From NCBI GenBank assembly GCA_031279735.1, contig JAITHX010000016.1, positions 1-5,871 on the forward strand: a DNA stretch of 5,871 bases, in the 5' to 3' direction. Origin of the DNA: Prevotellaceae bacterium. GTDB taxonomy: Bacteria > Bacteroidota > Bacteroidia > Bacteroidales > UBA932. Made by a program: the position numbers and the translations under genes. Each line of letters opens with the position of its first letter. The first letter of the stretch is position 1. The notes below the pieces were generated by a model. It saw only the letters and a program-made list of their open reading frames with translations. It had not been told where the DNA came from and made no database searches. Shown here piece after piece: positions 5,061-5,871 of this stretch.

Positions 5061-5871
5061 ATGGATAATATGAAAAAATATATTTTAAAATGCGATCTAT
5101 CGGGTATTCAGTCGTTTATTTTTAATGTGCCGGGAGACGGCGCGGCGAGGGAGTTGAAAAAGCGCTCCGGTTATGTACAGACTGTTGCGGATGACTGTTT
5201 GAAACAGTTAAGAGGTTTCCTCGGAATTACCGACGATGATGATCTGCTGTACAATGGCGGCGGTAATTTTTATCTGAAAGCCGAAACGGAAAGAACCGAA
5301 ACGGAATTGTCGGATTTTATCGCGAGTTTATGCGAAGGATATAAACTGCAAGATATTTTTCCGTATATCGCTTTCGTGGAAAATAATAAAGGAGAAGTAA
5401 CCAAAGAATTGTTAGACGCCGTCAACAAAAAGATACAGAGAGCAAAACTGAGACGCCCTCTTTCGTATGAAACGTTTGACGCGAAACAGCAGCCTGTTCC
5501 GGACAGAGATACAAAGGATATTAAGGGAATTAACGATCAAGTGCCGAGAGATGAAAACGGTCAAATGCTGGATTTCGACAAGATCGTAAAATTCTCCGAA
5601 GGCGACGAAAAACTGGCGGCACTGAAACTCGACGTGGATAATCTGGGAGCATTGTTTCGCGACAGAAAGGAAGATGATTACAAAAAGCTGTCGGGAGAAT
5701 TGACTGAGTTCTTCGACGGACACTTGCTGGAGTTAATCAAGAAAAACAAAATGAAACAACATGTTTACACCGTGTTTTCGGGCGGCGACGACTGTTTTCT
5801 TATCGGCTGCTGGGACAGGATATTCGAGCTGGCAATAGTGATGCGAAACGAATTTCGGACGTTTCAGAAAG
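5061..5871 (+). CDS. cas10: Cas10 (Csm1-like), type III CRISPR-Cas large subunit, 5' part
   Basis: The first 270 codons are present and the gene runs off the right edge. Cas10 is the large subunit of type III interference complexes; its palm domains can make cyclic oligoadenylate when target RNA is bound. Residues 7-40 (YILKCDLSGIQSFIF, then AARELKKRSGYVQ) match the Cas10 first palm domain, normally (G)DISGIQ.FIF and a (K).LR.RS.Y(L)Q pattern. LLYNGGGNFYL (62-72) is also typical. The second palm begins at ALKLDVDNLGALF (187-199) and carries the intact catalytic motif SGGDD (240-244). The usual N-terminal HD nuclease domain is missing, and I see no CxxC zinc motif in the linker at 130-185. I chose ATG at 5061; ATG at 5070 (MKKYIL) is equally plausible. 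An in-frame ATG at 5013 lies upstream of the predicted transcription start. Base composition is more A-rich than in the export operon. Confidence 0.9.
   Translation, partial: MDNMKKYILKCDLSGIQSFIFNVPGDGAARELKKRSGYVQTVADDCLKQLRGFLGITDDDDLLYNGGGNFYLKAETERTETELSDFIASLCEGYKLQDIFPYIAFVENNKGEVTKELLDAVNKKIQRAKLRRPLSYETFDAKQQPVPDRDTKDIKGINDQVPRDENGQMLDFDKIVKFSEGDEKLAALKLDVDNLGALFRDRKEDDYKKLSGELTEFFDGHLLELIKKNKMKQHVYTVFSGGDDCFLIGCWDRIFELAIVMRNEFRTFQK

Noticed and set aside
5412..5723. Minus-strand 103-codon reading frame
   Set aside because: It lies wholly antisense to conserved Cas10 sequence, including the second palm domain.

Overview
The window looks like chromosomal DNA of a Bacteroidota bacterium, probably in or near Bacteroidales. 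Two divergent promoters carry the TAnnTTTG -7 element typical of that phylum, most genes lack a Shine-Dalgarno sequence, and the protein families fit. This assignment is inferred from promoter style and gene content; no marker gene is present.

Layout, left to right. Positions 1-191 hold a large near-perfect inverted repeat built from 18-bp tandem units. Positions 192-268 are non-coding and end in a heptamer (AATTCTT) array that runs into the stop codon of the first gene. From 4812 down to 269, five genes lie head to tail on the minus strand: a TetR-type regulator, a TolC-type outer-membrane channel, a HlyD/YbhG-type lipoprotein adaptor, and two YbhF-like ABC ATPases. The first four are joined by three consecutive 4-bp ATGA stop/start overlaps. 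The last two are separated by 14 bp. Positions 4813-5060 are a divergent control region with two predicted promoters, a 23-bp palindrome plus two more related half-sites, and a small perfect inverted repeat. From 5061 to the right edge runs the 5' part of a plus-strand cas10 gene.

How the genes fit together. The minus-strand operon encodes an autoregulated tripartite export pump of the YbhFGSR/ABC-2 type. The regulator probably represses its own operon by binding the palindrome that overlaps its promoter. The two ATPases appear to form an asymmetric pair: one has degenerate Q- and H-loops, the other a degenerate signature motif, so only one composite ATP site would be canonical. The ABC-2 permeases the pump needs are not in the window. 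They would lie left of position 1, beyond the large inverted repeat, or elsewhere.

The plus-strand gene begins a type III CRISPR-Cas module (Csm1-like Cas10). It starts directly in the first palm domain, with no HD nuclease domain and no cysteine zinc motif before the GGDD motif. This suggests a compact Cas10 that acts through cyclic-oligoadenylate signalling rather than DNA cleavage. The gene continues past the window, so the rest of the CRISPR system cannot be seen.
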